A stretch of DNA of 64,000 bases from the NCBI GenBank assembly GCA_021732085.1, contig JAKFVQ010000022.1, forward strand, positions 1 through 64,000, read 5' to 3'. The notes below the pieces were generated by a model. It worked only from the letters and a program-made list of their open reading frames with translations, made no database searches and was not told the origin of the DNA. Origin of the DNA: Candidatus Obscuribacterales bacterium. GTDB lineage: Bacteria > Cyanobacteriota > Vampirovibrionia > Obscuribacterales > Obscuribacteraceae. The position numbers were made by a program, and so were the translations under genes. Below are positions 8,408 to 18,287 of this stretch, in pieces. The first letter of the stretch is position 1. Each line of letters starts with the position of its first letter.

Positions 8408-10615
8408 ATGTCAATGGATGCCGGGCATGACGATGAACTGGTGAAGTTGCGCATAGATGGTCCTGGTGGACCTGCCGTTGTCGCGCTCACGAAAGATATG
8501 CCCCTTGAGGTTTTGAAGCAGGTTCTTGATGCTAAAGCAGGAGAGTTGTGCGCAGGTGCTTCCCAGCGAGAACAAGTACTTTTGTCGCCATATGAGCGAG
8601 GCGAAACGCTTAAGCTGATCAGCTGGGTCAACGAGCAAGAAGCCCGTTTAGCAGCCATGTCAGTAGAGCAGCGTAAGAAGCATCAAATTCAATCCGAAAA
8701 ACTGGCTGAATCGCAGAGGCAAAGTGCGCAAAAGGAGCTTGAGAAACTTCGGCTTGAAGAACTCAAAGGCAAGCGCATAACAATATATCAAAGCAATGAC
8801 AGCTTGCTATCAGTGAGTGAAGCAAGCTCCAAAGAACAGCTGGAAATAGTTCAGAAATATCTTGGGCACAAACTGGACGAAGCGCAAATCAAATCACTGA
8901 AGAAGTGGACGAGTAAGCAGCATACGAAGCATCATGCTCTGGAATCGGAAATCGCGATTTCGATAAAGACTGCTGATGGATCGCTCAAGCTGTCAGAAGC
9001 ATCAAATGCGGATCTTCTCAAACTTGCCCTTGCGGAACACAAATCCGAGCTGTCACAACAGCAAGCGAAGCAAGTGCAGAAATGGATCGATTCTGCGTCG
9101 AAGCAAGAAGCGGATAAGGTACGAATTTTCCATTCAGGAAAACAACATCCTCTGCAGTCCAGCGAGATATCGCTGTCTCTCCACGGAAAAGCATATGTTG
9201 ACGAACTGTATCTGCAGCTGGGAGACACAGCTTACATGCTCCCAGAGCATAGAAAGAAGTTAGATCGGTATTACAAAGATTTGTCTGAAGGGAAAACAAA
9301 GGAGCCAGAGCTCCTTGAACTTCCTTCGAATCTTCCAGGGCGTTTCACGTATTTTGCGATAGACACTGAAAGAGAAGTTCTTGAGGTTGCCTTAGCCACA
9401 AGAAAAGACTTGCTTTCCAAAGAATCGAAGGAAAAACTTGAAGAGTGGATCGCCGGCGCCAAAGAAAGCAAGCAGAAGAAAGACACACTTCGAATTTATG
9501 ACGCAACCAATCCAACCGTATTCGTGACAGTAAACAAAGCAATGAATGCGGAGGAGATTGATCAAGAAATTGAGAGGCTCGGATCTTCTGTTGCGTTCAT
9601 GAAGACTGACGCTGCCAAAACATTGTCTAAATGGATGGAATCTCCAGATGCGTTGCCAGAAACGGTATCAACGCCAGACTCAGATCGAATCAATGCCACG
9701 CATGATTCGGGAATAACGCTTTCAATAGATAACGAGCTAGTGCTCCGACATCCGGAAAAGCTGAAAGAGATTCTGAGTGACTCGACCTGGAGCCTCCCTG
9801 AAGAAGACCGCAAAAAACTTCAGGCACAGCTAAGTCCGATAGCAACAGAGAAGAGCGATGAATTTTATTTCGAAGGAACGAAGTATTCTAATAGCACAAG
9901 CCTGAAAGTGCTTAAAGATTTTGCGGCTCAGATTGCTGAAGATGAACAAAACAACTTGCCTCCACAACATGCTAAGAAACTCCTTACCTGGATAACGCGC
10001 AAGGAGAAACTTGGTGAACAAGCGCAAGTCAAAGAGTACGAAGCGAAAGAAGAGTACGCCAACCAGCAACGAATTCAACATCTTGGTCGCTTGAACTCGC
10101 TATTGAACGACATGGCATCAAGCTCAAGTTCGACCGTCGATGGCTACTATAGCGAAATTTGGGGAGCCGACAAATCAGCGCTAGCTTTGGGACCGAGGGG
10201 GGCTATGGTCGGCGGGCTGCGTCCGATGGGATTGTGGCAGTTTACAGAAGTGATTCAAGCAGCGCTCAGAGACAATCTGTATAAGAAGAATCTTGCAGGC
10301 ATGCACGAAGCTGCTAAAGAAGCGTTGCACATCAAGAAAGGTGCAGAGAAATCTGAACCGGTTCCAGAAATGCCCAAGTTCAAAGACATTGGACATGGTA
10401 GCGGCTTGATGAGCAATGCTGAGAAACAAATACACAGGCTAGGAAAAGAAAAACTGGATTTGGCCTTCGCACAGATTTATAGCGCAATCCAGCATCAGAA
10501 ATCTAAAGAAATCTCACGCCGACCGAATCGAAACAACAAGGACATCGACGAGAACATCCTACCAGGACCAGGAGCACATAGAGGTCCGGGTGGATTTGGT
10601 GGCATGGGCTATTGA
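8408..10615 (+). CDS. Large protein of tandem repeats shared with the relaxase tail (paralogue A)
   Basis: 735 residues. About eight units of 50-75 residues cover residues 10-545. Each starts with a short strand (for example KRITIYQSND, TLRIYDATN) and ends with an amphipathic helix containing a Trp or Tyr and basic residues (SLKKWTSKQ, QVQKWIDSA, KLEEWIAGA, KLLTWITRKEKL). A helical, basic region follows, then a Gly/Pro/Arg-rich tail ending RGPGGFGGMGY. There is no signal peptide and no membrane segment. It aligns end to end with the protein from 12927-14792, and the two genes bracket the coupling-protein gene. I know no named family. A scaffold linking relaxosome and coupling protein is a guess. 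Confidence 0.6.
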   Translation: MSMDAGHDDELVKLRIDGPGGPAVVALTKDMPLEVLKQVLDAKAGELCAGASQREQVLLSPYERGETLKLISWVNEQEARLAAMSVEQRKKHQIQSEKLAESQRQSAQKELEKLRLEELKGKRITIYQSNDSLLSVSEASSKEQLEIVQKYLGHKLDEAQIKSLKKWTSKQHTKHHALESEIAISIKTADGSLKLSEASNADLLKLALAEHKSELSQQQAKQVQKWIDSASKQEADKVRIFHSGKQHPLQSSEISLSLHGKAYVDELYLQLGDTAYMLPEHRKKLDRYYKDLSEGKTKEPELLELPSNLPGRFTYFAIDTEREVLEVALATRKDLLSKESKEKLEEWIAGAKESKQKKDTLRIYDATNPTVFVTVNKAMNAEEIDQEIERLGSSVAFMKTDAAKTLSKWMESPDALPETVSTPDSDRINATHDSGITLSIDNELVLRHPEKLKEILSDSTWSLPEEDRKKLQAQLSPIATEKSDEFYFEGTKYSNSTSLKVLKDFAAQIAEDEQNNLPPQHAKKLLTWITRKEKLGEQAQVKEYEAKEEYANQQRIQHLGRLNSLLNDMASSSSSTVDGYYSEIWGADKSALALGPRGAMVGGLRPMGLWQFTEVIQAALRDNLYKKNLAGMHEAAKEALHIKKGAEKSEPVPEMPKFKDIGHGSGLMSNAEKQIHRLGKEKLDLAFAQIYSAIQHQKSKEISRRPNRNNKDIDENILPGPGAHRGPGGFGGMGY

Positions 10616-10628
10616 GGAGCGGGCATTC

Positions 10629-12914
10629 ATGATTCTGAATGACATATTTTGGATTCCTGTCCCAAAACCTGAGGACGTTCCCATTGTTCTCAATACAGCC
10701 CTGCTTGCCGACGGATGGAATCCTGGTGCTTCGAATATTGGTCAAAAACTGATCACGGGGAAAGAGAACCGAAAAGAGTCAGACAGCTCATTTGATTGGG
10801 ACTACAATTTTGAACTGACTTTGCGTTGGGCACCGGAGACAAAACAGGACTATGCGCAACAGCTTCGCCTTCAAACGGTGCCATCTTCGAGTAGCCAGCT
10901 GTCAGATGCGCACGAAGCAGAATTAGCGACGTACCTGCCAGAGCAACAAGGGCACATCGTATTTATCCAGCTGAAGGACAAAAAGACACAGTCCGATCAC
11001 AAACTGCGTGAGCGCGCCGCTTTTCTGAAGTCCGCACTGATAACGGAAGCAAAGATTTTTCTTGTAACAGGACATCCGAAAGCCAATCCCGACGTTTACC
11101 CTTCCGCTCGGTTCGCTACCACTGATGAACTGAATGCAAAAGGGTTCCTTGCACCTTTCGATAATCACCGGCGTTTTATCGTTTCGAAGATCGGAGATAG
11201 ATTTCTCAGCATTCCACCTCGGCAAGCTAGTCGGCATGTTCTTGTCTCTGGTCCAACAGGAACTGGCAAGAGTCGCTCAATCTTTGGTCCCAACCTAATT
11301 GAGCGTACGCAAACATCAATGATAGTCACCGAAGCCACCGCAGGAAACGAGCAGCCGCATTTGTATCAGGCGACTGCTGGCTGGCGGGAGGCGAATGGAC
11401 ACACAATCCTATACTTCAATCCTGATGATCTCAGCTCAGACAGAATCAATCCGCTGGACATGATACAGACGGATCGCGATGCTCGCATGGTCTGCGAACT
11501 CATTATGAAAACAACGACTCAGAAGAGTCATCGTGGTGATCAATTCTGGGATACCTCAGAACGGATGTTGCTTACAGCGCTTATTCTGCACGTTTGCGGA
11601 TTCCGAGAAGAAGGGGTTGCTCATCTCAGTCATGTTGTGGAACTAGTAAACCGTAGTGAATCTGAACTGAAGAGAATAGGGCGTCGCTCCCCGGTCCAAC
11701 AAGCATATGATCGTTTTGAAGCATTTTTCAGCAGAGGAACAGAAAACACACGCAGCATCGTGCTGTCTTGCTTGGGTCAGCGCTTGGATATGTGGAATGA
11801 CACGCGGACGAGAGTTCTCACCAGCAAGACAACAATTGACATTACACAGCTTCGGGATCAGCTCTTCACGTTTTACTTGGTACTCTCGGCAGAGAAAGAG
11901 GAATTCAAGCCATTAGCCATCTTGGTTTGGCACTTCATTATGCATTTGCTGACCAACAATCGGTTCAAATATCCTCTAACATTGATGCTCGACGAGTTCG
12001 CTAATCTAGGCTACATACGCGGAATGAAAGAGAAACTTTCTCTCTTTCGACACCAGGACATCGGTGTTATTCTTGGCGTTCAAGATTTCGACCAAATCGA
12101 CATTGTTTATGAGAAAGAAGCAAGTCTGTTCTCTTCGCAGCCAGCCACCAAGCTATTCCTGACTCCAAATGAGTTGAACAAAGCAAAGCCGATCAGCGAT
12201 ATGCTCGGGCAGACTACGCTGATTGATCCTGAAGTGCAAGGCGGCAATGTGAAATACCAGAAAATCCAACGGGCACTCTTAAACCCTGAGGAAATTCTCA
12301 ATCCAAGATTCGACGATCAACTTATTGTGTTCCTTCCATCCTGCCGTGCCGCACACATCAAACACATTCCCTGGCTGGAATACGACAGCTATGCTGAGAA
12401 CTACCCGCCGCCAGTCAGAGAAGCACTTGAAATTGATGAAGGATTGAAATTCAGGATGCTTGATTATCCTCTAGAACCAGCTGCTGCTCCATGGGATCCC
12501 ATGGATGAAGATGCTGCCGACCGTGAGAAAAACAAGCGGGCAAGCGGTCAGGTTGCTACTGACATAAATCAAGAGAAAAATTTCCAGAAGTCCGAGCAAA
12601 ATCGCCACGCTGCAGAGCAGAACGAGACTGAAGCCGAAATAGAAAAATTGGCCTACTACAATTCAGTGAAGGCTCACCTCGCAAAGGAAATCGAAGGAAT
12701 CGACAAGGCACGCTCGTTGTTAGCACAGTTTGAGGAGAATTTGCTCTTGCTTATGGCACAAAACAAAGGACGTGCGCTAAGTAATGATGAAAAAGAAACG
12801 CAAGCTGCTGCCGAGCTAAAAGTTCAAATAATGAAAGACGTAGTTTCCGACATGGAAGCAAATACTTTACCGAAGGATCCTGGAAATGATTATCCACTTC
12901 CCTGGCAAAACTAG
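10629..12914 (+). CDS. Type IV coupling protein (VirD4/TraG-like), no membrane anchor
   Basis: 761 residues from ATG 10629 (GAGGAG upstream); the frame stays open further upstream, overlapping the previous gene, but that start is less likely. Walker A is GPTGTGKS at about 208-215 and Walker B LMLDEFANLGY near 455, with the following GVILGVQDFDQID typical of VirD4/TraG ATPases. It should dock the relaxase-DNA complex and pump DNA into a type IV channel. Unusually, the N terminus has no transmembrane helices: residues 1-200 are soluble, with a replication-independent-looking alpha/beta domain. The C-terminal 130 residues are acidic and helical. No VirB genes are nearby, so a channel would have to come from elsewhere. 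Confidence 0.85.
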   Translation: MILNDIFWIPVPKPEDVPIVLNTALLADGWNPGASNIGQKLITGKENRKESDSSFDWDYNFELTLRWAPETKQDYAQQLRLQTVPSSSSQLSDAHEAELATYLPEQQGHIVFIQLKDKKTQSDHKLRERAAFLKSALITEAKIFLVTGHPKANPDVYPSARFATTDELNAKGFLAPFDNHRRFIVSKIGDRFLSIPPRQASRHVLVSGPTGTGKSRSIFGPNLIERTQTSMIVTEATAGNEQPHLYQATAGWREANGHTILYFNPDDLSSDRINPLDMIQTDRDARMVCELIMKTTTQKSHRGDQFWDTSERMLLTALILHVCGFREEGVAHLSHVVELVNRSESELKRIGRRSPVQQAYDRFEAFFSRGTENTRSIVLSCLGQRLDMWNDTRTRVLTSKTTIDITQLRDQLFTFYLVLSAEKEEFKPLAILVWHFIMHLLTNNRFKYPLTLMLDEFANLGYIRGMKEKLSLFRHQDIGVILGVQDFDQIDIVYEKEASLFSSQPATKLFLTPNELNKAKPISDMLGQTTLIDPEVQGGNVKYQKIQRALLNPEEILNPRFDDQLIVFLPSCRAAHIKHIPWLEYDSYAENYPPPVREALEIDEGLKFRMLDYPLEPAAAPWDPMDEDAADREKNKRASGQVATDINQEKNFQKSEQNRHAAEQNETEAEIEKLAYYNSVKAHLAKEIEGIDKARSLLAQFEENLLLLMAQNKGRALSNDEKETQAAAELKVQIMKDVVSDMEANTLPKDPGNDYPLPWQN

Positions 12915-12926
12915 GAGCGCGTGAAC

Positions 12927-14792
12927 ATGGGCATCTACGACGACGAGTTTGAATATGACCGTGCGATGGCCAGCAAGATAATGACCAAGATCGATGGTCC
13001 CTTTGGTCCAACCTGGATAGTTTTGTCACAGTCCAGCCGTATGTCGGACTTGGAACTTGTCTTAGAACACAAGACTAGAGAGTTTGAAGAGAAGCGAAAG
13101 AACGTCCAGAATATGTCTAAAGACAGATCTTTGAACGCCAACATCTACAGAATGATGGAGGATCCCGAATTTGGCCCCGATGCATACAAGTTATACGTCT
13201 GGATCAATGAGAAGGAATCCGAGACTTTTGGACTCAGCAAGAAAGAACAAGAAGAATGGCTCAAGAAGGAGGCAAACTTCTTTGTAGAATCGACAAATAG
13301 GAAGAAGGAAGTTTTTGAGCGCTTGCTGAAGGAAGAACAGCAGGGCAAGCGGATTACGGTTTATGACGAAGGGCGGTTTTTCACTTCTTTAACAAAGGAT
13401 TCGTCGCACGCTGAAATGCAAACAGTATTGGCATATGTTTCGAATGATCTTACCGAAGAACAAGTCCTCAAGATCAACAAATGGATGTCCAAAGCAAAGA
13501 TAAAATCAGAAGAGCAATTGAAGGATGAACCCATTCGCTTGCGGCACCTTGACGGAAGCGGATTCCATACTCTGACAAAAGAAACCCATCCTGATTTTCT
13601 TAGGGCTGCGGTTCGCGACCGGAATGCAGAGCTTGGAGCGCATAAACTCGAAATAATTGAAAACTGGATCAACGATGAGCAGAGTCGAGTGCCAGATCAT
13701 GAGGATCGCATCAGAATTTTCCACAGAGGCCTTGATCGGGAGGACGACACTACGCAACTAGATCTGAGCAAGCACAGCATCGATTTTGTTGAGAAACTAC
13801 AACATCATCTCACGACTTCGGATGCCGCGCTCTTGCCCGAACATAAGAGCCGCTTGGACAGGAGATATGATGAGCTTTTAGCCGAGAGACAATCTCCAGA
13901 CTGGAAGGAGCCGGAATCTATTCAGGTGCCAGTCGGGACTAAAGGAAAAACAATCGATGTATCGCGTAACATGCCGGAACATGTTCTCGATGTTGTGTAC
14001 GATCTTTACGCATGGGACAACCTGACAGAAGAGAACAGGGAAAAGTTATGGAAGTGGCGATGTGAAGCACCTTATGAAGGTATAGATCGCAATACTGTAC
14101 GCGCCTATGAGCAGCAAGACAAAACAAAGTTTCGAGTACTGAATAAGTTCAAGGACATTGCCGAGATAGAAAAATTGCTAAAATCCCGCGATTATTATTT
14201 CACGCATTACGAATCGGAAAAAGCACGAGACTGGGTAGATTCGCTGGAGCCGTTATTTCCCAGAGAACCTGATAAGCAAACAGCGATCCTGATGCATTCA
14301 ACTGGATTGACCCTCGACATTACAATGGACACAGCGCAGAAAGATCCAACAAGGGTCAGCGAAGTGCTGAGCGATTCCCACTGGACAACAACCGAAAGAA
14401 ATCGCCGTCTAATTGAAGCATGGCTTCATCGCGCAGAACGCAATCCAGAAGAAGAAATTGCTGTAAGCGGTCTAATCTACAATCGCAACCAACCAGTTGC
14501 AGAATTGAAGAAATTGGCGGACTCGATGGTTGAGAATAACTTCGAGGCACTGACTCCCGAAGCAGCAAAGAAATTGCTCACCTGGATCCATACGAAAGAG
14601 AAATTCGGCGACGATTACTACAGCGACAAACCGCCACCAGATCCGCAACCGGTCCCGCCATCACGCTACGATAAACTCTTCGGCGACCGCCTGAAACTTG
14701 ATGTAGCAGTGTCTGAGATTCTTACGGACATCGGCAAGGTCGCAACCAAAGAAAAGATAAAAGACAAAGACGAACCATTCCCATCCCTATAA
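12927..14792 (+). CDS. Large repeat protein (paralogue B of the gene at 8408)
   Basis: 621 residues from ATG 12927, preferred over GTG 12921 because AGGAG lies 9 bases upstream. It begins with the same element as paralogue A (KIDGPFGPTWIVLS versus LRIDGPGGPAVVALT) and continues with the same series of repeat units, for example KRITVYDEGR, RIRIFHRGLDR, and helices KINKWMSKA, IIENWINDE, KLLTWIHTKEKFG. The tail has a Pro-rich linker followed by a short helical end. No catalytic motif is visible. Its gene starts 12 bases after the coupling-protein stop, so the three genes form one transcription unit. Confidence 0.6.
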   Translation: MGIYDDEFEYDRAMASKIMTKIDGPFGPTWIVLSQSSRMSDLELVLEHKTREFEEKRKNVQNMSKDRSLNANIYRMMEDPEFGPDAYKLYVWINEKESETFGLSKKEQEEWLKKEANFFVESTNRKKEVFERLLKEEQQGKRITVYDEGRFFTSLTKDSSHAEMQTVLAYVSNDLTEEQVLKINKWMSKAKIKSEEQLKDEPIRLRHLDGSGFHTLTKETHPDFLRAAVRDRNAELGAHKLEIIENWINDEQSRVPDHEDRIRIFHRGLDREDDTTQLDLSKHSIDFVEKLQHHLTTSDAALLPEHKSRLDRRYDELLAERQSPDWKEPESIQVPVGTKGKTIDVSRNMPEHVLDVVYDLYAWDNLTEENREKLWKWRCEAPYEGIDRNTVRAYEQQDKTKFRVLNKFKDIAEIEKLLKSRDYYFTHYESEKARDWVDSLEPLFPREPDKQTAILMHSTGLTLDITMDTAQKDPTRVSEVLSDSHWTTTERNRRLIEAWLHRAERNPEEEIAVSGLIYNRNQPVAELKKLADSMVENNFEALTPEAAKKLLTWIHTKEKFGDDYYSDKPPPDPQPVPPSRYDKLFGDRLKLDVAVSEILTDIGKVATKEKIKDKDEPFPSL

Positions 14793-14805
14793 GCAGGAGA
14801 TCCAG

Positions 14806-15066
14806 ATGTCAGATCTACTACCAGATGCGCTACAAGCAATGCTAAAGCATGCCGCTGAAACTCAAAGAGCAGGAGATATTACAAAGGCGGAAACCGAGTA
14901 CTTGCTCGCTGTGGAATACTCCAGCAAAGTCTATAGTTCAACCTCGGCGACAACAGGATTAGTCTTGTTGAAACTGCTGGACTTTTATGAGTCCACGAAA
15001 CAGAAGAACAAAGCCGCAATTACAATCGGAAGGACAAATGCAATCCTGACCGGATATCTTAGATGA
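14806..15066 (+). CDS. Small TPR-like helical protein
   Basis: 86 residues, ATG 14806 with CAGGAGA 5 bases upstream and 13 bases after the previous stop, so it belongs to the mobilisation operon. The sequence has about two helix pairs with TPR-like spacing (LKHAAETQRAGDITKAETEY, then a second pair ending KAAITIGRTNAIL). Such short TPR proteins usually act as adaptors or chaperones. No partner can be named. Confidence 0.55.
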   Translation: MSDLLPDALQAMLKHAAETQRAGDITKAETEYLLAVEYSSKVYSSTSATTGLVLLKLLDFYESTKQKNKAAITIGRTNAILTGYLR

Positions 15067-15170
15067 TTTGCATCTACTCATGGTTGTTTCTTTGGCCGCT
15101 ATTAGGCTGAGAACCTGCGAAAACGTAAAATTAGCTGATTCTGTTTTTGTTGTTTTGTTGGATATAGTTT

Positions 15171-18100
15171 CTATTGTTCAGTAGCTTTTGTTGCAATCAC
15201 ATTCTCAGGCGGAATCCATTCTTTCCGCATGAAGACTTGAAAAAGAGCCGGAATAACAATCAGCGTTAGTGCCGTACTGGTAAACATTCCTCCAACGATC
15301 ACGATCGCAAGCGGTTGCTCTAGCTCGCTTCCGGCGCCCTTACCAATTGCCAGGGGAAGCATTCCGAGAGAGGCCGTCAGAGCCGTCATAAGAACCGGTG
15401 CGACACGATGCATGGCACCCATGTAGATAGCTTGTTCAAAAGGAACTCCCCTGTTCAACAGATCGTGTATGTGGGTTGCAAGCAAAATTGTATTTCTGTT
15501 AGAGATTCCAAACAGACTTATGAATCCAATGAGAGAACCAATACTCAAAATATTTCCGGTCATTGTGACCGCCAAGATTCCACCTATTGCAGCAAGAGGA
15601 AGATTGCTGGCGACAACGGCGGTGAGTTTCCACGATCCCAGCGCTTGATTGAGGAGCAGTAGAATTCCACCAAATGTCAAAAGCGAAGTCCAGAGCAGGG
15701 TTTGGCTGGCTTCTCTTTGGGCGGCATACTGACCGGCATAAACGACATAGTAACCGGAGGGCATTCTGACAGTTTTCGCAATTCTCTCTTTGGCCTCGTT
15801 GACTATGCTCACTACGTCGCGTCCTGAAGTGTTTGCCTGAACGACCATTCTGCGTGCGACATCTTCCCGGACGACGATGCTCGGACCTTCAACGATGGAA
15901 ATGTTCGCAACTTCAGATATAGGAATACGAGCGCCAGTCGGCGCATCAATAAGTAAGCGCTTTACTAGATCCAAGTTGTGACGGTATGGCTCATCAAGCC
16001 ATACTCGCAAGGGAAATAGCCGCTGTCCTTCCAAGATTTGTGAAGTAACCCGACCGTGAAATGCTGTTTCAATATCTTCGATCAAATGCCGAGAAGTGAT
16101 ACCATATCTGGCCGCTTTTTGTCGATCAATATTGACACTGATTCGTGGAACGACCACTTGAGGTTCCATTCGAACATCCACGGCACCGTTCACTTTTTCG
16201 AGTGTTTCTGTGACATGTTGCCCAAGGTCATGAAGTGTTTTCAGATCAGGTCCGAAAATCTTGATCACAATACCAGCACGCGTGCCGCCTGACAAGACCT
16301 CATCTATCCTGTGTGAAATAAATGACCCTACATCTGAAACTACCCCTGGCAGTTTTTCAAGATGCTCTCTGATGTCAGAAAGAATTGGTTCGATTGGTTT
16401 GTCCGTGTCTTTGAGTCGAACATCAAATTCAGAAAAATTGGAGCCACCAGCCATATCATCGAGTTCTGCCCTACCGGCCCATTGGGCCATGGACTGAATG
16501 TCACCGTGTTCCAAAAGTGTTTTTTCCAGCCCAGCTCCAATTCGAGTGGTTGCTTCCAAGCTTTGGCCTGCCCTGCCTATGCTTGTGATGATTAGACTGC
16601 TCTCTTTGAAGTGCGGCAAAAATGCTTGTCCCATAAAAGGCAACAAGATCAAACTTAAACAGAAAAGCAAAATTGAGGTTCCCAGAACTAGTTTTGGCGC
16701 CGACATGACTCTTTCCAGTATCGCCGCATAAGCTTCTTGGATCCTGACAATGGTCCACGGTTCTCGGGTCGGAATCACTTCATTTTTTGACAAGAAATAC
16801 ATGCACATGGCTGGCGTCACGGTTAGTGCAACAAACAAACTAGCCATTATCGCAACCAAATATGACCACCCGAGCGGAGCAAATATCTGCTTCTCTACAC
16901 CGCTCAGCAAGAAAACTGGCAAGAATACCAGCCCTACAATAAATGTGGCATAAACTACGGAGGACCGCACTTCTATGCACGCTTCATAAATTACCATGTA
17001 TGCAGGTTTTCTCTCGGGACTTTCCCTGTTATCCCTCAACCTTCGATAGACATTTTCCACATCGATAATTGCATCATCAACCACTTCTCCAACTGCAATT
17101 GCCAATCCGCCGAGAGTCATCGTATTGATTGAACCGCCTGTAAATTTTATTGCCAGAATAGCAGTCAAAATTGAGAGCGGAATGGCTACTAAACTAATGA
17201 CTGAACTACGCCAGTTGAGCAAGAACAACAATAGAATGATGACGACGAGAACGCCACCCAACAGTATCGCTGAGACAACGCTTGAAATTGATTTCTGGAT
17301 GAAGTCTGCTTGCCGGAACACATAGATGAATTCGATATCCTTTGGCAAACTCTGGCGAACATCCTTTAGTGCTTGCTCAACTCTTTCTGTGAGTTGAAGG
17401 GTATCTATTCCTGGCTGCTTAGTTACATACATGTAGACACCAGGGCGAGCGTTAATGACGGTGTCACCTATTTTGAAAGCAGGACGCACTTCAACTCGGG
17501 CTACGTGTTTCAGAAGAACTGGAACATTGTTTCGGGAAGAAACAACAGAATCCGCAATATCATTTACATCCTTTGGACGCCCGAGTCCTTGCACTGAAAG
17601 CTGTTGATCAGGTGTCACCAGGAAGCCGCCAGCTGAAACTGCGTTTGAGTCAGCAACTGCTTTTTCCACATCGTCCAACGTTACCTGGTAAGACTGTAGT
17701 TTTGCAGGATCTACGAGCACTTGAAACTCTCGCTCTTCACCACCAATAACTAAGACGCGTGCTACGCCCGGAACGGCCAGGATCCGATTTCGAATGTCCC
17801 AATCAGCTAACGTCCGGAGATCCATTGGACTAGTTTTCTCAGAAACCAAACCGATCTTCAGGATGTCTCCAATGGCGGGCATCACAGGAAGAACAGTGGG
17901 TTGCGCAATTCCCTTGGGCAGATTAGGAGCTGCTAGTTGAAGTCGTTCGTTTACCAGTTGCCGAGCATGATACACATCTGTTCCGTAGGAAAATACAATA
18001 GTGATGGTTGAAATTCCAACTAATGAAGCGGAACGAATTTGGCTCAGCCCAGGCATGCCATTAAGAGCGACCTCCATTGGGAGAGTCACAAGAGTCTCAA

Positions 18101-18281
18101 CCTCTTCTGCAACCATTCCTGGTGCTTCCGTTTGTACTACGACTTGCGGTGGTGCGAATTCAGGGAAGACGTCAACGTTTGTTTGTGCCGTTAAATAAAC
18201 TCCAGTAATCAGCCAAGCGACTGCCAGAACAATTACGATAAAGCGCTGGTTGATAGACCACTCAATCAGCCTGTTCAACAT
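15171..18281 (-). CDS. Heavy-metal efflux RND permease (CzcA/CusA family)
   Basis: 1036 residues, the normal length for the family. The N terminus IEWSINQRFIVIVLAV is the first membrane helix of RND pumps, followed by a long periplasmic porter region, helices 2-6, a second periplasmic region and helices 7-12. The fourth helix carries GLAIAVGEVVDDAIIDVEN at about 385-403, with the acidic residues used for proton relay in metal-exporting RND pumps. It should assemble with the adaptor encoded directly upstream and an outer-membrane channel; no outer-membrane gene is next to it. The 6-base gap to the adaptor gene shows one operon. The metal is not readable from the sequence, but the CmtR-like sensor suggests Cd(II)/Pb(II)/Zn(II). 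Confidence 0.9.
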   Translation of the reverse strand: MLNRLIEWSINQRFIVIVLAVAWLITGVYLTAQTNVDVFPEFAPPQVVVQTEAPGMVAEEVETLVTLPMEVALNGMPGLSQIRSASLVGISTITIVFSYGTDVYHARQLVNERLQLAAPNLPKGIAQPTVLPVMPAIGDILKIGLVSEKTSPMDLRTLADWDIRNRILAVPGVARVLVIGGEEREFQVLVDPAKLQSYQVTLDDVEKAVADSNAVSAGGFLVTPDQQLSVQGLGRPKDVNDIADSVVSSRNNVPVLLKHVARVEVRPAFKIGDTVINARPGVYMYVTKQPGIDTLQLTERVEQALKDVRQSLPKDIEFIYVFRQADFIQKSISSVVSAILLGGVLVVIILLLFLLNWRSSVISLVAIPLSILTAILAIKFTGGSINTMTLGGLAIAVGEVVDDAIIDVENVYRRLRDNRESPERKPAYMVIYEACIEVRSSVVYATFIVGLVFLPVFLLSGVEKQIFAPLGWSYLVAIMASLFVALTVTPAMCMYFLSKNEVIPTREPWTIVRIQEAYAAILERVMSAPKLVLGTSILLFCLSLILLPFMGQAFLPHFKESSLIITSIGRAGQSLEATTRIGAGLEKTLLEHGDIQSMAQWAGRAELDDMAGGSNFSEFDVRLKDTDKPIEPILSDIREHLEKLPGVVSDVGSFISHRIDEVLSGGTRAGIVIKIFGPDLKTLHDLGQHVTETLEKVNGAVDVRMEPQVVVPRISVNIDRQKAARYGITSRHLIEDIETAFHGRVTSQILEGQRLFPLRVWLDEPYRHNLDLVKRLLIDAPTGARIPISEVANISIVEGPSIVVREDVARRMVVQANTSGRDVVSIVNEAKERIAKTVRMPSGYYVVYAGQYAAQREASQTLLWTSLLTFGGILLLLNQALGSWKLTAVVASNLPLAAIGGILAVTMTGNILSIGSLIGFISLFGISNRNTILLATHIHDLLNRGVPFEQAIYMGAMHRVAPVLMTALTASLGMLPLAIGKGAGSELEQPLAIVIVGGMFTSTALTLIVIPALFQVFMRKEWIPPENVIATKATEQ

Positions 18282-18287
18282 AGCGAA

